From a candidate division LCP-89 bacterium B3_LCP (GTDB lineage: Bacteria > Electryoneota > B3-LCP), in assembly GCA_005223185.1 (NCBI GenBank), contig NJBN01000002.1, positions 372,001 through 436,000 on the forward strand: a stretch of DNA of 64,000 bases, read 5' to 3'. The notes under the pieces were generated by a model, which saw only the letters and a list, made by a program, of their open reading frames with translations, was not told where the DNA came from and ran no database searches. The number at the start of each line of letters is the position of its first letter. The first letter of the stretch is position 1. Shown in pieces: positions 18,336-27,324 of the stretch. Both the position numbers and the translations under genes were made by a program.

Positions 18336-19448
18336 ATGGCAGTTACTAAAAACAATTTCTTCGGTTTAGTGGGGGAAACTCCACAAATTCAGCAACTAAA
18401 ATCGGTGGTACAGCAGGTTGCGCCCACGGACATCACTGTCCTGGTCACTGGTGAGTCCGGTACTGGTAAAGAGCTTATTGCCAATGCGATTCACTCGCTT
18501 TCCAGCCGAAGGGACAAATCTCTGATTACGGTAAACTGCGGCGCCATACCGGAAGGTATATTCGAAAGTGAAGTATTTGGACACGTGCGGGGCGCTTTTA
18601 CTTCCGCCGACCGTACCCGCAAGGGATACTTCGAAACGGCACACGGAAGTTCCATATTTTTAGATGAAATCGGAGAGATGCCGCTGGAAGCTCAGGCTAA
18701 AGTCCTGCGTGTTCTTGAAATGGGTGAGTTCATGAAAGTGGGATCATCCCACAATGAAAAAGTTGACGTCAGGGTCATCGCCGCTACCAACAAGGACTTA
18801 AGTGAAGCGGTATCCACCGGCAGGTTTCGCCAGGATCTGTTCTTCAGACTGAAAGCCGTGAATATCTATCTGCCGCCGCTGCGTAACAGGAAGGACGACA
18901 TTCCTCTGCTTGTGGAACATTTTTTAGCAGATACCTGTCAGCGTAACGACATTCCCTGCCCGCATATCACTCCTGAAGCTATGAATCTACTGAAAAATGC
19001 ATATTGGGAAGGCAACGTTCGCGAATTGAAACACTTCCTGGATAGTTTAGTTATCCTGGAAAGGGGCCGCACGCTGGATGAACACATTGTCGGAGGTTAT
19101 TTAAGGCAGAATGAGCGACGGACGCCTCACCTCCCAGTGCATGTGCCCAAAGGTTCCCCTGAACTTGATAGAGAGCTGTTAGTATCACTATTACTCGATT
19201 TAAAGCGCGACATTGGTGATATAAAAAATCACCTGCAGATTGCGGGGAGCGCCAACCTGCCAGCTACCTGGATGCCGGGAAGGGAGATCATTCAGACTGA
19301 ACCGCAGGTAACGTTGGAAGAGATGGAGAAGGAGCAGATTCACAAATCCCTACAAGAGGTGAGAGGAAACAGGCGTAAAGCGGCGGAAATACTGGGCATC
19401 AGCGAACGGACACTGTACCGTAAGTTGAAGGAATATAATATCAGTTAA
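18336..19448 (+). CDS. sigma-54-dependent enhancer-binding regulator without sensor domain
   Basis: An activator for sigma-54 RNA polymerase: an AAA+ domain from near the N-terminus, with Walker A GESGTGKE, Walker B-like IFLDEIGEM, an arginine-finger region GRFRQDLFFRL, and a C-terminal Fis-type helix-turn-helix (RRKAAEILGISERTLYRKL). No receiver or other sensing domain precedes the AAA+ part. The sigma-54 contact loop reads GAFTSA, not GAFTGA. A GTG at 18327 is an alternative start; neither start has a clear Shine-Dalgarno. It lies 8 bases before lptE, an arrangement I recall from other FCB genomes, so a role in envelope gene control is possible. Confidence 0.88.
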   Translation: MAVTKNNFFGLVGETPQIQQLKSVVQQVAPTDITVLVTGESGTGKELIANAIHSLSSRRDKSLITVNCGAIPEGIFESEVFGHVRGAFTSADRTRKGYFETAHGSSIFLDEIGEMPLEAQAKVLRVLEMGEFMKVGSSHNEKVDVRVIAATNKDLSEAVSTGRFRQDLFFRLKAVNIYLPPLRNRKDDIPLLVEHFLADTCQRNDIPCPHITPEAMNLLKNAYWEGNVRELKHFLDSLVILERGRTLDEHIVGGYLRQNERRTPHLPVHVPKGSPELDRELLVSLLLDLKRDIGDIKNHLQIAGSANLPATWMPGREIIQTEPQVTLEEMEKEQIHKSLQEVRGNRRKAAEILGISERTLYRKLKEYNIS

Positions 19449-19456
19449 GGCATGAA

Positions 19457-19999
19457 ATGAAGACTGAACACCATGTAAGATATAGAACCGTATCACTGAT
19501 AGTTATGATAGCGCTGCTAGCAATTTTCACCTTTGGCGGTTGTTTTCGTTATTCCTTCTCAGGCGCTATGACAGGAGACATCAAAACTCTGGCTATACCG
19601 TTGTTCGATAATCGCACGGCTGAATACGGCGTGGTCGAATCCATCACCGATGAGCTTATCCTGAAATTCCAGCAGGATAACACCTTGATGATCGTGGATG
19701 AAGGTGAGGCCGATGCGGTGCTGTTTGGTACTCTTATCCGAGTGATAGATGAACCATATACCTACAGCGGAGAAGAGGAAGCCAGCAGTTACAGCGTGGG
19801 TGAATACAAGCTGACGTTGGTGGTACACATAGATTATTTCAACCGCAGGAAAGACGAAAATATATGGTCGCAGGAAGTGAAAGCCTGGGGGACTTACGAT
19901 CATTCCACCGGTGCGCCTGAGGAGAGGGATGCAGGGTTTTCATCTGCTATAGTAAAACTGTCCGAGGACGTGCTCAACCTGACCGTTTCGGGGTGGTAA
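19457..19999 (+). CDS. lptE: LPS-assembly lipoprotein LptE-like
   Basis: 180 residues with a hydrophobic N-terminal segment and a lipobox-like FTFGGC (Cys29), so probably an outer-membrane lipoprotein. The mature part begins FRYSFSGAMTGDIKTLAIPL and continues FDNRTAEYGV, which matches the LptE family of Gram-negative FCB bacteria. LptE plugs the LptD translocon that places LPS in the outer leaflet. It stands 8 bases after the sigma-54 regulator and 1 base before the TsaC-type gene, so it is part of an operon. It supports an LPS-bearing outer membrane. Confidence 0.85.
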   Translation: MKTEHHVRYRTVSLIVMIALLAIFTFGGCFRYSFSGAMTGDIKTLAIPLFDNRTAEYGVVESITDELILKFQQDNTLMIVDEGEADAVLFGTLIRVIDEPYTYSGEEEASSYSVGEYKLTLVVHIDYFNRRKDENIWSQEVKAWGTYDHSTGAPEERDAGFSSAIVKLSEDVLNLTVSGW

Positions 20000-20000
20000 T

Positions 20001-20603
20001 TTGACCGATACCCGTGTAAGAAAGGCATTGCAGGTTCTAAACGATGGCGGTGTTATTATCTATCCGACGGAGACGGTTTACGGTATCGGTTGTCTCGATT
20101 ACAATAATCAGGGGATAGAACGGATAGCGAAGATAAAAGAATCAGGACCTGAGCAGTCGTTTATCATACTGGTTAAAGATATTGGATCGATCGAATTTTA
20201 TTGTATCGAAGTGCCGCAATTCGCATATAAATTAACCCAACGTTTCTGGCCCGGTCCGTTGACCATTGTTCTGCTGGCAAAAGAATCACTTCATCCGCGG
20301 TTGATTGGTTCATCAGGGGGTGTGGCGCTGCGGCAGAGTCCTCATCCACTTACGGCGCAACTTCTTCGGAATCTGGATGCGGGGTTGATAAGTACCAGCG
20401 CTAATCTCAGTGGTCATAAAGCGCCAAAATCAATCGAGGAAATAGACTTAAAAATATCCCAAAGTGTGGATTACATCTTAAATGGTGACGATCTAAAAGG
20501 CGGAGTATCGACTGTTATAGACCTCTGCAGCAAGGAGCCAAAAATCATCAGGCATGGTGCGGTATCCACTGATGATATCAACGAATGTTTATCCTTGAAA
20601 TAG
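20001..20603 (+). CDS. tsaC: L-threonylcarbamoyladenylate synthase (Sua5/YrdC family)
   Basis: Makes threonylcarbamoyl-AMP from threonine, bicarbonate and ATP for the t6A37 modification of tRNAs. The YrdC fold is clear: GGVIIYPTETVYGIGCL near the N-terminus, then RFWPGPLTIVLLA and STSANLSGHKAP. 200 residues corresponds to the short form without the Sua5 C-terminal domain. The start is TTG 20001, one base after the lptE stop, so translation is probably coupled. Confidence 0.93.
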   Translation: MTDTRVRKALQVLNDGGVIIYPTETVYGIGCLDYNNQGIERIAKIKESGPEQSFIILVKDIGSIEFYCIEVPQFAYKLTQRFWPGPLTIVLLAKESLHPRLIGSSGGVALRQSPHPLTAQLLRNLDAGLISTSANLSGHKAPKSIEEIDLKISQSVDYILNGDDLKGGVSTVIDLCSKEPKIIRHGAVSTDDINECLSLK

Positions 20604-20649
20604 TCAATTAGAATAAATCTGATAAATTTCAAATCCACAGGAGAGAAGG

Positions 20650-21156
20650 GTGGCTTTAGGATTGAAAGGTAAAGTGCAGATATTATTCGTCTGCACCGGT
20701 AATATCTGTCGCAGCCCCATGGCGGAAGCGCTGCTGAAGAAAAGACTTCCTGCCAAATACAAATCGCGAGTCAACATCATATCCGCAGGAACTCATGCCA
20801 TAGATGGGTATCCGTCTTCGTTCACCGGGCTGTCGGTCGCTGAAGAGTTAGGGATCGATCTATCCCAACACAAATCTCAGCCGGTAACGCCCTGGCTGTT
20901 GGCACACAGCGACCTTATCCTGGTTATGGAACCTGCTCACCTGGACGCCATTCGCCGCTTTGACCCCACTGCTTCACCCAGAACTTTCATCCTTCCTGAA
21001 TTTGGGTTTTCCGAAGATATGCGGGATGGTAACAGCGAAGTTTTCGATCCTATTTCCGGTGATTTGAGTGTTTATCAGCGGGTGTATCACGAACTGGATC
21101 GTGAAATCACACGAATTATACCTTTCATCGAACAGGTTATCGAAAGTGCCGGTTGA
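20650..21156 (+). CDS. low-molecular-weight protein-tyrosine-phosphatase
   Basis: The active-site loop VCTGNICRS holds the nucleophile Cys15 and Arg21, and the general acid Asp is in the segment EVFDPISG (about residue 139). 168 residues is normal. GTG start 20650 with GAGAGAAGG before it. In polysaccharide clusters such enzymes often dephosphorylate a tyrosine autokinase, but no such kinase is seen here; an arginine phosphatase or a stress role is also possible. The stop overlaps the start of the first GT9 gene. Confidence 0.92.
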   Translation: MALGLKGKVQILFVCTGNICRSPMAEALLKKRLPAKYKSRVNIISAGTHAIDGYPSSFTGLSVAEELGIDLSQHKSQPVTPWLLAHSDLILVMEPAHLDAIRRFDPTASPRTFILPEFGFSEDMRDGNSEVFDPISGDLSVYQRVYHELDREITRIIPFIEQVIESAG

Positions 21157-22174
21157 TAGTCCCGCTTCAGTCTTGGTGGTGCAGACCGCCTTCATCGGCG
21201 ACGTCGTGTTGGCGCTTTGCCTGGTACAATCAGTGAAGGAGGCATGGCCCCAAAGCGAAATTGACGTCATGGTACGTCCCCCGAGTGATGATCTTCTTAA
21301 GAACCATACCGCCATCCGTGATGTGATCGTTTACGATAAACAGGGAAAGCAACGCGGTTTTCAGCACTTCTTTCAACTCGCTAATCAATTAAAAGAGAAC
21401 CATTACGACATAGCCTTCATCCCGCATCGTTCCTTCCGCAGTGGTATTTTATGCTTCATGGCGGCGATACCTGCCCGTGTGGGTTTTGGGCGCGGTGGCG
21501 GCAGGTTATTCCATACAAAACTGGTTGAATTTCCTGAATATCTGCATGAAATAGAGAGAAATCTGCGTTTATTGACCGCTGTTACGCCGGTCGGTTCTCC
21601 AGTATTGCCGCGGATTTTCTCTGACCAACAGGATATAAAATTAGTAGATAATCTAATAGGTGAAGTTACTGATAAAGAATTAATCGCCCTGGCGCCCGGA
21701 TCGGTCTGGTTCAGCAAACGTTGGCTGGAGGAATATTTCACAGAACTTGGGAAGATGTGCACTGCTGATGGCTACCAAATTATCCTTATTGGTGGCAGGG
21801 AAGATGAATCTTTATGTGAAAGAATCGGAACTGGCATTGGAGACGATTGCTTAAATCTTGCAGGCGCAGCCTCTTTACGGCAGACGGTTGAGTTGCTGAG
21901 CCGTTGTTCTGTTTTGGTAACCAACGATAGTGCCCCCACGCATTTAGGTTCAGCAGCAGGTACCAAGGTCTTAACCATTTTCGGATCCACCGATGAACGC
22001 TTCGGTTTCGCGCCCTATGGGCCAAATGGCAGACATATCGGAATTGACCTGTATTGCCGTCCCTGCACCGATCATGGTAAACAGCGCTGCCCTGAGAAAC
22101 ATTTCCGCTGTATGAAGGAGATCACCCCAAAAATGGTCTTCGATGAGCTGACCGAACTACTTCGATTGAATTAG
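21146..22174 (+). CDS. glycosyltransferase family 9 (heptosyltransferase-like)
   Basis: 342 residues from GTG 21146, which overlaps the phosphatase stop by 11 bases; the frame is open further upstream, but the family start (SVLVVQTAFIGDVVLAL) lies here. GT9 markers: the N-terminal FIGDVVLA loop, ALAPGSVWFSKRW at the start of the second Rossmann fold, and VLVTNDSAPTHLGSAAG for the nucleotide-sugar site. Probably adds ADP-heptose to the LPS inner core on the cytoplasmic face. It is one of three GT9 paralogues in the cluster. Confidence 0.9.
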   Translation: MPVDSPASVLVVQTAFIGDVVLALCLVQSVKEAWPQSEIDVMVRPPSDDLLKNHTAIRDVIVYDKQGKQRGFQHFFQLANQLKENHYDIAFIPHRSFRSGILCFMAAIPARVGFGRGGGRLFHTKLVEFPEYLHEIERNLRLLTAVTPVGSPVLPRIFSDQQDIKLVDNLIGEVTDKELIALAPGSVWFSKRWLEEYFTELGKMCTADGYQIILIGGREDESLCERIGTGIGDDCLNLAGAASLRQTVELLSRCSVLVTNDSAPTHLGSAAGTKVLTIFGSTDERFGFAPYGPNGRHIGIDLYCRPCTDHGKQRCPEKHFRCMKEITPKMVFDELTELLRLN

Positions 22175-22178
22175 ACCG

Positions 22179-23186
22179 ATGCCTGAACATAAGAAAATTC
22201 TGATGATTCTTTTGCGCAACATCGGTGACGTAGTGCTGACCACACCTGCCACACGGGTTTTAAAAGCGCATTATCCTGACGTAGCGATAGATTTTGTTGC
22301 CAATCCTGCGCCCGCGCAGATCTTAGAGAATAATCCCAACTTGAATGAAATCATTCCCTATCCCTATAAGCCGGATGACATTTTGGGAGCATTTCGATTT
22401 TCTTACGATCTTTTCAAGCGAAATTACGACATTTCCATCGATTTCTTAGGTACGCCCGCAACTGCATTGATGAGTCTCGCCAGCAGAGCCGAAATCAGGG
22501 TGGGTTTCAATTTACGCATACGCAGGTTAGCTTACACTCACTTTGACCAGAATTATAAGAGCGGCCTTTATAATGCTCTCACCAAGTTTACTTTATTGAA
22601 ACCGTTGGGGATAGAGAAGGAAGAATCCCGAACGGAAATATTTGTCACAGAAGAAGCCTCTACCTGGGTTGATAGAATTTTTCAAGATAACGGATGGAAT
22701 GACCGTACTGTGGCACTGTCAACTTGCGCCATGCGCGACGTCCGTTGCTGGCTGCCGGAGAGATATGCAGAAGTCGCTAACTGGCTCAATTCTCAAGGAT
22801 GTCGGGTGCTGCTGACCTGGGGACCGGGCGAGAGAGAATACGTCGAAAAGGTACACGCTCTGATGAAGGATTCTGCAGAAATCTCACCACCCACAACCCT
22901 GATGCAGTTGGCGGCACTGTTACAGAAGTGTCGCATGCTGGTCTGCAACTGTAGTGGAACCAAGCACATCGCTGTGGCTGTGGGTACACCCACTATGACC
23001 ATTCACGGGCCGTCCGAACCGTCAGTGTGGACGCCGTCCGGGGATCCCAAGCACGCATACGTACGTGCTGAAAATATAGATTGCTTGGGCTGTGGTGAGA
23101 GCGATTGTGATCATCTGACCTGCATGAAGGACGTTTCTTCTGAGATGGTGATCGATGCCATCCAGCAGATGAATGTTTTATCATAA
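22179..23186 (+). CDS. glycosyltransferase family 9 (heptosyltransferase-like)
   Basis: 335 residues, with the GT9 opening ILMILLRNIGDVVLTTPATR (about 6-25), a second-domain start TVALSTCAMRDVRCW, and the donor-site region CNCSGTKHIAVAVGTPTM. The conserved 'TNSTG/NDSA' position reads CNCSGT. C-terminal cysteines (CLGCGESDCDHLTCM) are typical of a subgroup. It follows the first GT9 gene by 4 bases and presumably adds the next core sugar. Confidence 0.88.
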   Translation: MPEHKKILMILLRNIGDVVLTTPATRVLKAHYPDVAIDFVANPAPAQILENNPNLNEIIPYPYKPDDILGAFRFSYDLFKRNYDISIDFLGTPATALMSLASRAEIRVGFNLRIRRLAYTHFDQNYKSGLYNALTKFTLLKPLGIEKEESRTEIFVTEEASTWVDRIFQDNGWNDRTVALSTCAMRDVRCWLPERYAEVANWLNSQGCRVLLTWGPGEREYVEKVHALMKDSAEISPPTTLMQLAALLQKCRMLVCNCSGTKHIAVAVGTPTMTIHGPSEPSVWTPSGDPKHAYVRAENIDCLGCGESDCDHLTCMKDVSSEMVIDAIQQMNVLS

Positions 23187-23188
23187 TT

Positions 23189-24301
23189 ATGAATATCCTG
23201 GAAGTCTGTTTTTCACCAGCTTTGGGAGGGTTGGAACTCTACTGCCTGCGCACGGCAAAACAGCTTCAGAGTCGCGGCCATGAGGTTCATATATGGCTGG
23301 CAGAAGGCTCTCGCATGGTCGATCACCCTATCAGCAGGGAGCTGAACGTTTCTCTGTTTAAAGCACCGGCACGATTCGACCCTCGTTTTTTGGTGCGAGC
23401 TGGAAATCTGATCCGCAAACAGCGTATTGAAGTAATGCACCTGCACCGAAGCAGGGACTTGGCTTCATTCTCCCTACTGAGAAGAAATCCCCGGTTACTC
23501 ACATTGCAGATAGAATCGCGTCTGCACAAGAAAGATCCCTTGCACCGTTTCTACTATGCACGCCTGGACAGGCTTCTGACGATCACCGAGAGAATGAGGG
23601 GTTTCGCTTCGGAAGCTTTGCCGGTAGATCCAGGCGACATTTTTACGCTTCATTACGGTCTGGATGTTGATAGTTTCATGAAAGATGCGGGCGATAAAGA
23701 TAGCTTCCTTCGGCAATATGATATACCAAATGATGCAATCTTGGTCGGCTTGATCGGTCGTTTGGAAGAATCCAAAGGGCAGCACATTTTACTAAGAGCA
23801 TTTGCTGACATTTACCGGCAAAAACCTGAAGTTTACATCTTTATTGTGGGCGAAACGCCACCGGAAGGTTCGGATTATGATGCCTCGTTGAAGAATTTAG
23901 CAAATACACTGGGAGTGAGCGACCGCGTGCGCTTTGTGAAGTTTCAAACTGATCTTTCCCCGGTCTATTCAGCGCTGGATATTTTCGTGTTGGCATCACG
24001 TGAAGAAGCATTTGGGTTGGTGTTATTAGAAGCTATGGCATTCGGACTGCCCATCATTGCTACCAATGCCGGTGGAGTGCCGGAGATTATTCAGAATAAC
24101 CTCAATGGATTGCTGGTGGAACCACATAACCCGGAAGCGCTTTCTGATGCTTTGAATAGCTTGATTGATGATCCTAAATTGAGGCGAGGAATTGGCACTA
24201 AGGGATATGAGATAGTGCGAGAACGGTTCAGCATCAAAAAACATTTAGAAGCCCTGGAAAGCCACTTTGCAGATATTATTGCAGCGGATAATTGTAACTG
24301 A
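23189..24301 (+). CDS. glycosyltransferase family 4
   Basis: A retaining GT-B glycosyltransferase of 370 residues. The acceptor domain begins ILEVCFSPALGGLELYCLR; the donor domain has LIGRLEESKGQHILLRAF and the E-x7-E motif in SREEAFGLVLLEAMAFG. No membrane segment. It lies two bases after the preceding GT9 gene, in the LPS or capsule assembly operon. Sugar specificity unknown. Confidence 0.9.
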   Translation: MNILEVCFSPALGGLELYCLRTAKQLQSRGHEVHIWLAEGSRMVDHPISRELNVSLFKAPARFDPRFLVRAGNLIRKQRIEVMHLHRSRDLASFSLLRRNPRLLTLQIESRLHKKDPLHRFYYARLDRLLTITERMRGFASEALPVDPGDIFTLHYGLDVDSFMKDAGDKDSFLRQYDIPNDAILVGLIGRLEESKGQHILLRAFADIYRQKPEVYIFIVGETPPEGSDYDASLKNLANTLGVSDRVRFVKFQTDLSPVYSALDIFVLASREEAFGLVLLEAMAFGLPIIATNAGGVPEIIQNNLNGLLVEPHNPEALSDALNSLIDDPKLRRGIGTKGYEIVRERFSIKKHLEALESHFADIIAADNCN

Positions 24302-24303
24302 AA

Positions 24304-25089
24304 ATGAACACCACCGAACGCAAGACACTGGCTGTATGCATGATCGCTCACAATGAAGCCGATAAAATAAAAACGGCGCTTGACAGCGTGCAATTTGCGG
24401 ATCAGTTGGTGGTCGTCGATTGCCAGAGCGATGATAATACTGCAGATGTCGCCAGCCAATCGGGAGCGCAAGTCTTCAAAAGACCGAATCTAAGAGACCT
24501 GAATGTGAACAAGAATTTTTCCTTCGATCAGGCGCAGACCGATTTCATTCTCTGTCTCGATGCTGATGAAGTCATACCGCAGGAGACAAGGGAAGAGATT
24601 ATCAGCATTCTGTCAGCAAAAAGATCCGAAGTGGCTTATTTCATCCCCCGGTGCAATCACTGGAAAGGACAGTGGTTGAAACATGGTGGGAACTACCCTG
24701 ACCGTCAACTACGCTTATTCAAACATGGCAGCGCCCGCTTCCCTGAAAAGCATTTGCATGAACGTCTGCAGGTTCAGGGGAAGATCGGTTATTTAAGGCA
24801 TCCCATGCATCACTTTCCTTATCAGAATTCAGCAGAATGCCAGCGGAAGTTAGATTTTTATACTTCCTTTGAGGCTGATCATCTGCACAAGCAGGGTGTT
24901 TCGCCTTCCTGGTGGGTTTACTTGAGATTAATGATCTGGATGCCTTTGCAGCGATTGCTCAGGAGATATATCTTCAAAATGGGTTTTTTAGACGGAAAAG
25001 CAGGCTGGGAAGCCGTATTGATGGATATGCAGAATTTTCGCCTGCGCTATCAGAAACTCAGTAATTTGTCTTCAGGAAGGACTGAGTGA
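24304..25089 (+). CDS. glycosyltransferase family 2 (WaaE/KdtX-like)
   Basis: 261 residues, GT-A fold: CMIAHNEADKIKTALDSV at the N-terminus, VVVDCQSDDNTADVA and CLDADEVIPQ (DxD-like metal site). The later PDRQLRLFKHGSARFPEKH segment and overall length resemble the WaaE/KdtX beta-glucosyltransferases that modify the LPS inner core. Its stop overlaps the start of the next GT9 gene (TGATG). Confidence 0.88.
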   Translation: MNTTERKTLAVCMIAHNEADKIKTALDSVQFADQLVVVDCQSDDNTADVASQSGAQVFKRPNLRDLNVNKNFSFDQAQTDFILCLDADEVIPQETREEIISILSAKRSEVAYFIPRCNHWKGQWLKHGGNYPDRQLRLFKHGSARFPEKHLHERLQVQGKIGYLRHPMHHFPYQNSAECQRKLDFYTSFEADHLHKQGVSPSWWVYLRLMIWMPLQRLLRRYIFKMGFLDGKAGWEAVLMDMQNFRLRYQKLSNLSSGRTE

Positions 25090-26111
25090 TGGAAATGCGC
25101 ACTGATCCTCCGCAGAAGATTCTGATATGCAGAACAGACCGCCTTGGTGACGTGATACTGGCATTGCCGTGTGCTACTCTGATCAAGCGGTTATTCCCGA
25201 ATTGCCGGGTAAGTTTTCTGGTGCAATCATATACGCTGCCCATCGTGCGCATATTTCCGCAAGTTGACCAGATTTTAGGCTTTGACAGGCGCGTTTCAAC
25301 CCGCCAGTTCGCAGAAGTGGTCAGGAAGGAAGAGTTCGATGCTGCGATAGTGCTATTCCCCGAATATAAACTTGTTAAAGGGCTTAAGATAGCAGGGATC
25401 AGGCATCGTGCGGGAATTGCCTACCGCTGGTATTCGCATCTCTTCACTCACCGGCACCGGGAACACCGCAAACATAATTTAAAACATGAAGTGGAATATA
25501 ACCTGTCTCTCACCTATTCATCATTTCAAAAGCATGACAGATGGGAAGACGTACTGGATCCGGAGACGGTTTTCCCGATTCAATTTATCATTCATCAACA
25601 AGAGAGCAGGGAAATTACCACCACTCTAAAAGCCGCACGAGAAGTGCAGCGCAAAGTGATCGCTCTGCATCCGGGTGGCAGTGGTTCAGCTCACCGCTGG
25701 CCCGGAGCATCTTATCGTGAATTAGCTGCAAGTTTGGCACACAAAACGGATTCCTTAATTGTACTCACCGGTAATGAAGAAGAGATAGAATTATGCCATT
25801 GGATTGCTCTTTCAGCCGAAGGTAACGTCTTAAATTTATCCGGTCAACTGACCCTGGAAGGATTGGCTGCAGTATATAATAATTGTGATCTACTGGTTAC
25901 CAACAGCACCGGACCGTTGCATTTAGCCAGAGCTATAGGCACACCGGTTATCGGTCTGTTTCCATCTGATAAGGCGATGACTCCGGTTCGCTGGGGTCCC
26001 TACCGCCAGCAGGGAAGCGTCATAAAAGCGCCGGAGTGTGTTTCCATGAATGACATAACCGTTGATATGGTATTTGATAAAGTGATCGAACGAGCCGGGG
26101 AAGCGCAGTGA
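25089..26111 (+). CDS. glycosyltransferase family 9 (heptosyltransferase-like)
   Basis: 340 residues from ATG 25089, which overlaps the previous stop (TGATG); a GTG three bases upstream is the alternative. ILICRTDRLGDVILALPCAT opens the fold, IALHPGGSGSAHRWP starts the second domain, and LLVTNSTGPLHLARAIGTPV is the donor site. This is the closest of the three paralogues to classical WaaC/WaaF. It overlaps the next gene by 4 bases. Confidence 0.9.
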   Translation: MEMRTDPPQKILICRTDRLGDVILALPCATLIKRLFPNCRVSFLVQSYTLPIVRIFPQVDQILGFDRRVSTRQFAEVVRKEEFDAAIVLFPEYKLVKGLKIAGIRHRAGIAYRWYSHLFTHRHREHRKHNLKHEVEYNLSLTYSSFQKHDRWEDVLDPETVFPIQFIIHQQESREITTTLKAAREVQRKVIALHPGGSGSAHRWPGASYRELAASLAHKTDSLIVLTGNEEEIELCHWIALSAEGNVLNLSGQLTLEGLAAVYNNCDLLVTNSTGPLHLARAIGTPVIGLFPSDKAMTPVRWGPYRQQGSVIKAPECVSMNDITVDMVFDKVIERAGEAQ

Positions 26112-27211
26112 AAGTCTGTATGGACATACGGAAAGCGTTCGATTCGGGAATTGGCGTGTATATTCGCGAGCTATTGCGTGGGTGTAACGTCGTCGATGAA
26201 GAGATTAATTGGGAATTTATAGCTAAGACTACGGATGAATTCCCTCTTGATATATTGCCTCAAAACCACAACTTTCAATACAGCAGCGCTTCGAATTATT
26301 CATTTAAGGAACTCATTAGTATTTCCAGATTAACAAACCGGGGGAAAGCTGACCTATTTCATACGCCGCACTACGTCTTTCCCTTTGGATTGGATATGCC
26401 CCTGGTGGTTACCGTTCATGATCTGATCCACCTGAAGTTTCCCCAATATTTCCCTCTGCACAAACGGCTTTATGCTAGTTGGATGCTGCACAGAGTGAAG
26501 AAAAAGGCGGCTGCAGTAATTACAGTCTCAGAAAATACTAAGAAGGATTTGATTGAGGATTTGCACTTCGATCCACAGAAGGTATTCGTATGTTATAATG
26601 GAGTCAGCGACGTTAATATTAATCCCAAATCACCTGAAGAGAAGTCAGCATTCTTAGCAAAATATCAGCTTCCCGAAGGTTATCTCCTCTATGCCGGGAA
26701 CCTGAAACCGCATAAAAACGTATCCGGCTTGATTGCAGCCTGGAGCAAATTAGAAAACACTCTAAGACCAGCTCTTGTGATAGTGGGTGAACATCTTGAT
26801 CAATACGAACTGTTGCTACGCAAAGTCAACGATCTCGGTATGCAAAATCAGGTGTTCTTCCCTGGATGGCTTAACAATTCCGATCTATCCATCGCCTATC
26901 AGTGCGCTCTGGCATACGTGCAGCCTTCCTGGTATGAAGGTTTCGGGCTTCCCGTGGTGGAAGCGATGTTGGCAGGTATTCCGGTGGTTATATCCAACCG
27001 AGGTTCCCTGCCGGAAATTGCGGGCGATGCAGCCGTGATATTCGATCCCGATGACGAGGAGGAATTCCGCCATTCTCTGGAACGGATCGTAACGGATGAA
27101 AACTTGCGTAAGGGAATGATCGAAAAGGGATTAGATCGAGCTAAAGAATTTGATTGGAAGACTACCGCGCGGAAGACTATAGAGGTTTATAAGCAGGTAA
27201 AAAACTTTTAA
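26108..27211 (+). CDS. glycosyltransferase family 4
   Basis: 367 residues from GTG 26108. Motifs: DIRKAFDSGIGVYIRELLRG at the N-terminus, YAGNLKPHKNVSGLIAAW at the domain linker, and PSWYEGFGLPVVEAMLAG (the GT4 E-x7-E signature). The 'GIGVYIREL' opening is typical of mannosyltransferase-like enzymes for O-antigen or exopolysaccharide. It is the last of the tightly coupled glycosyltransferases; a 113-base gap follows. Confidence 0.9.
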   Translation: MKVCMDIRKAFDSGIGVYIRELLRGCNVVDEEINWEFIAKTTDEFPLDILPQNHNFQYSSASNYSFKELISISRLTNRGKADLFHTPHYVFPFGLDMPLVVTVHDLIHLKFPQYFPLHKRLYASWMLHRVKKKAAAVITVSENTKKDLIEDLHFDPQKVFVCYNGVSDVNINPKSPEEKSAFLAKYQLPEGYLLYAGNLKPHKNVSGLIAAWSKLENTLRPALVIVGEHLDQYELLLRKVNDLGMQNQVFFPGWLNNSDLSIAYQCALAYVQPSWYEGFGLPVVEAMLAGIPVVISNRGSLPEIAGDAAVIFDPDDEEEFRHSLERIVTDENLRKGMIEKGLDRAKEFDWKTTARKTIEVYKQVKNF

Positions 27212-27324
27212 TACGTTTATTAACATACTGTTGCTGTTTTAAGTAGATAGGGTGAGATAACTTTACCCGGGAATTGGTTTCCAGGCGGTGTGAGATTATC
27301 TAATTTGAATCCATCAGGGGTCGT

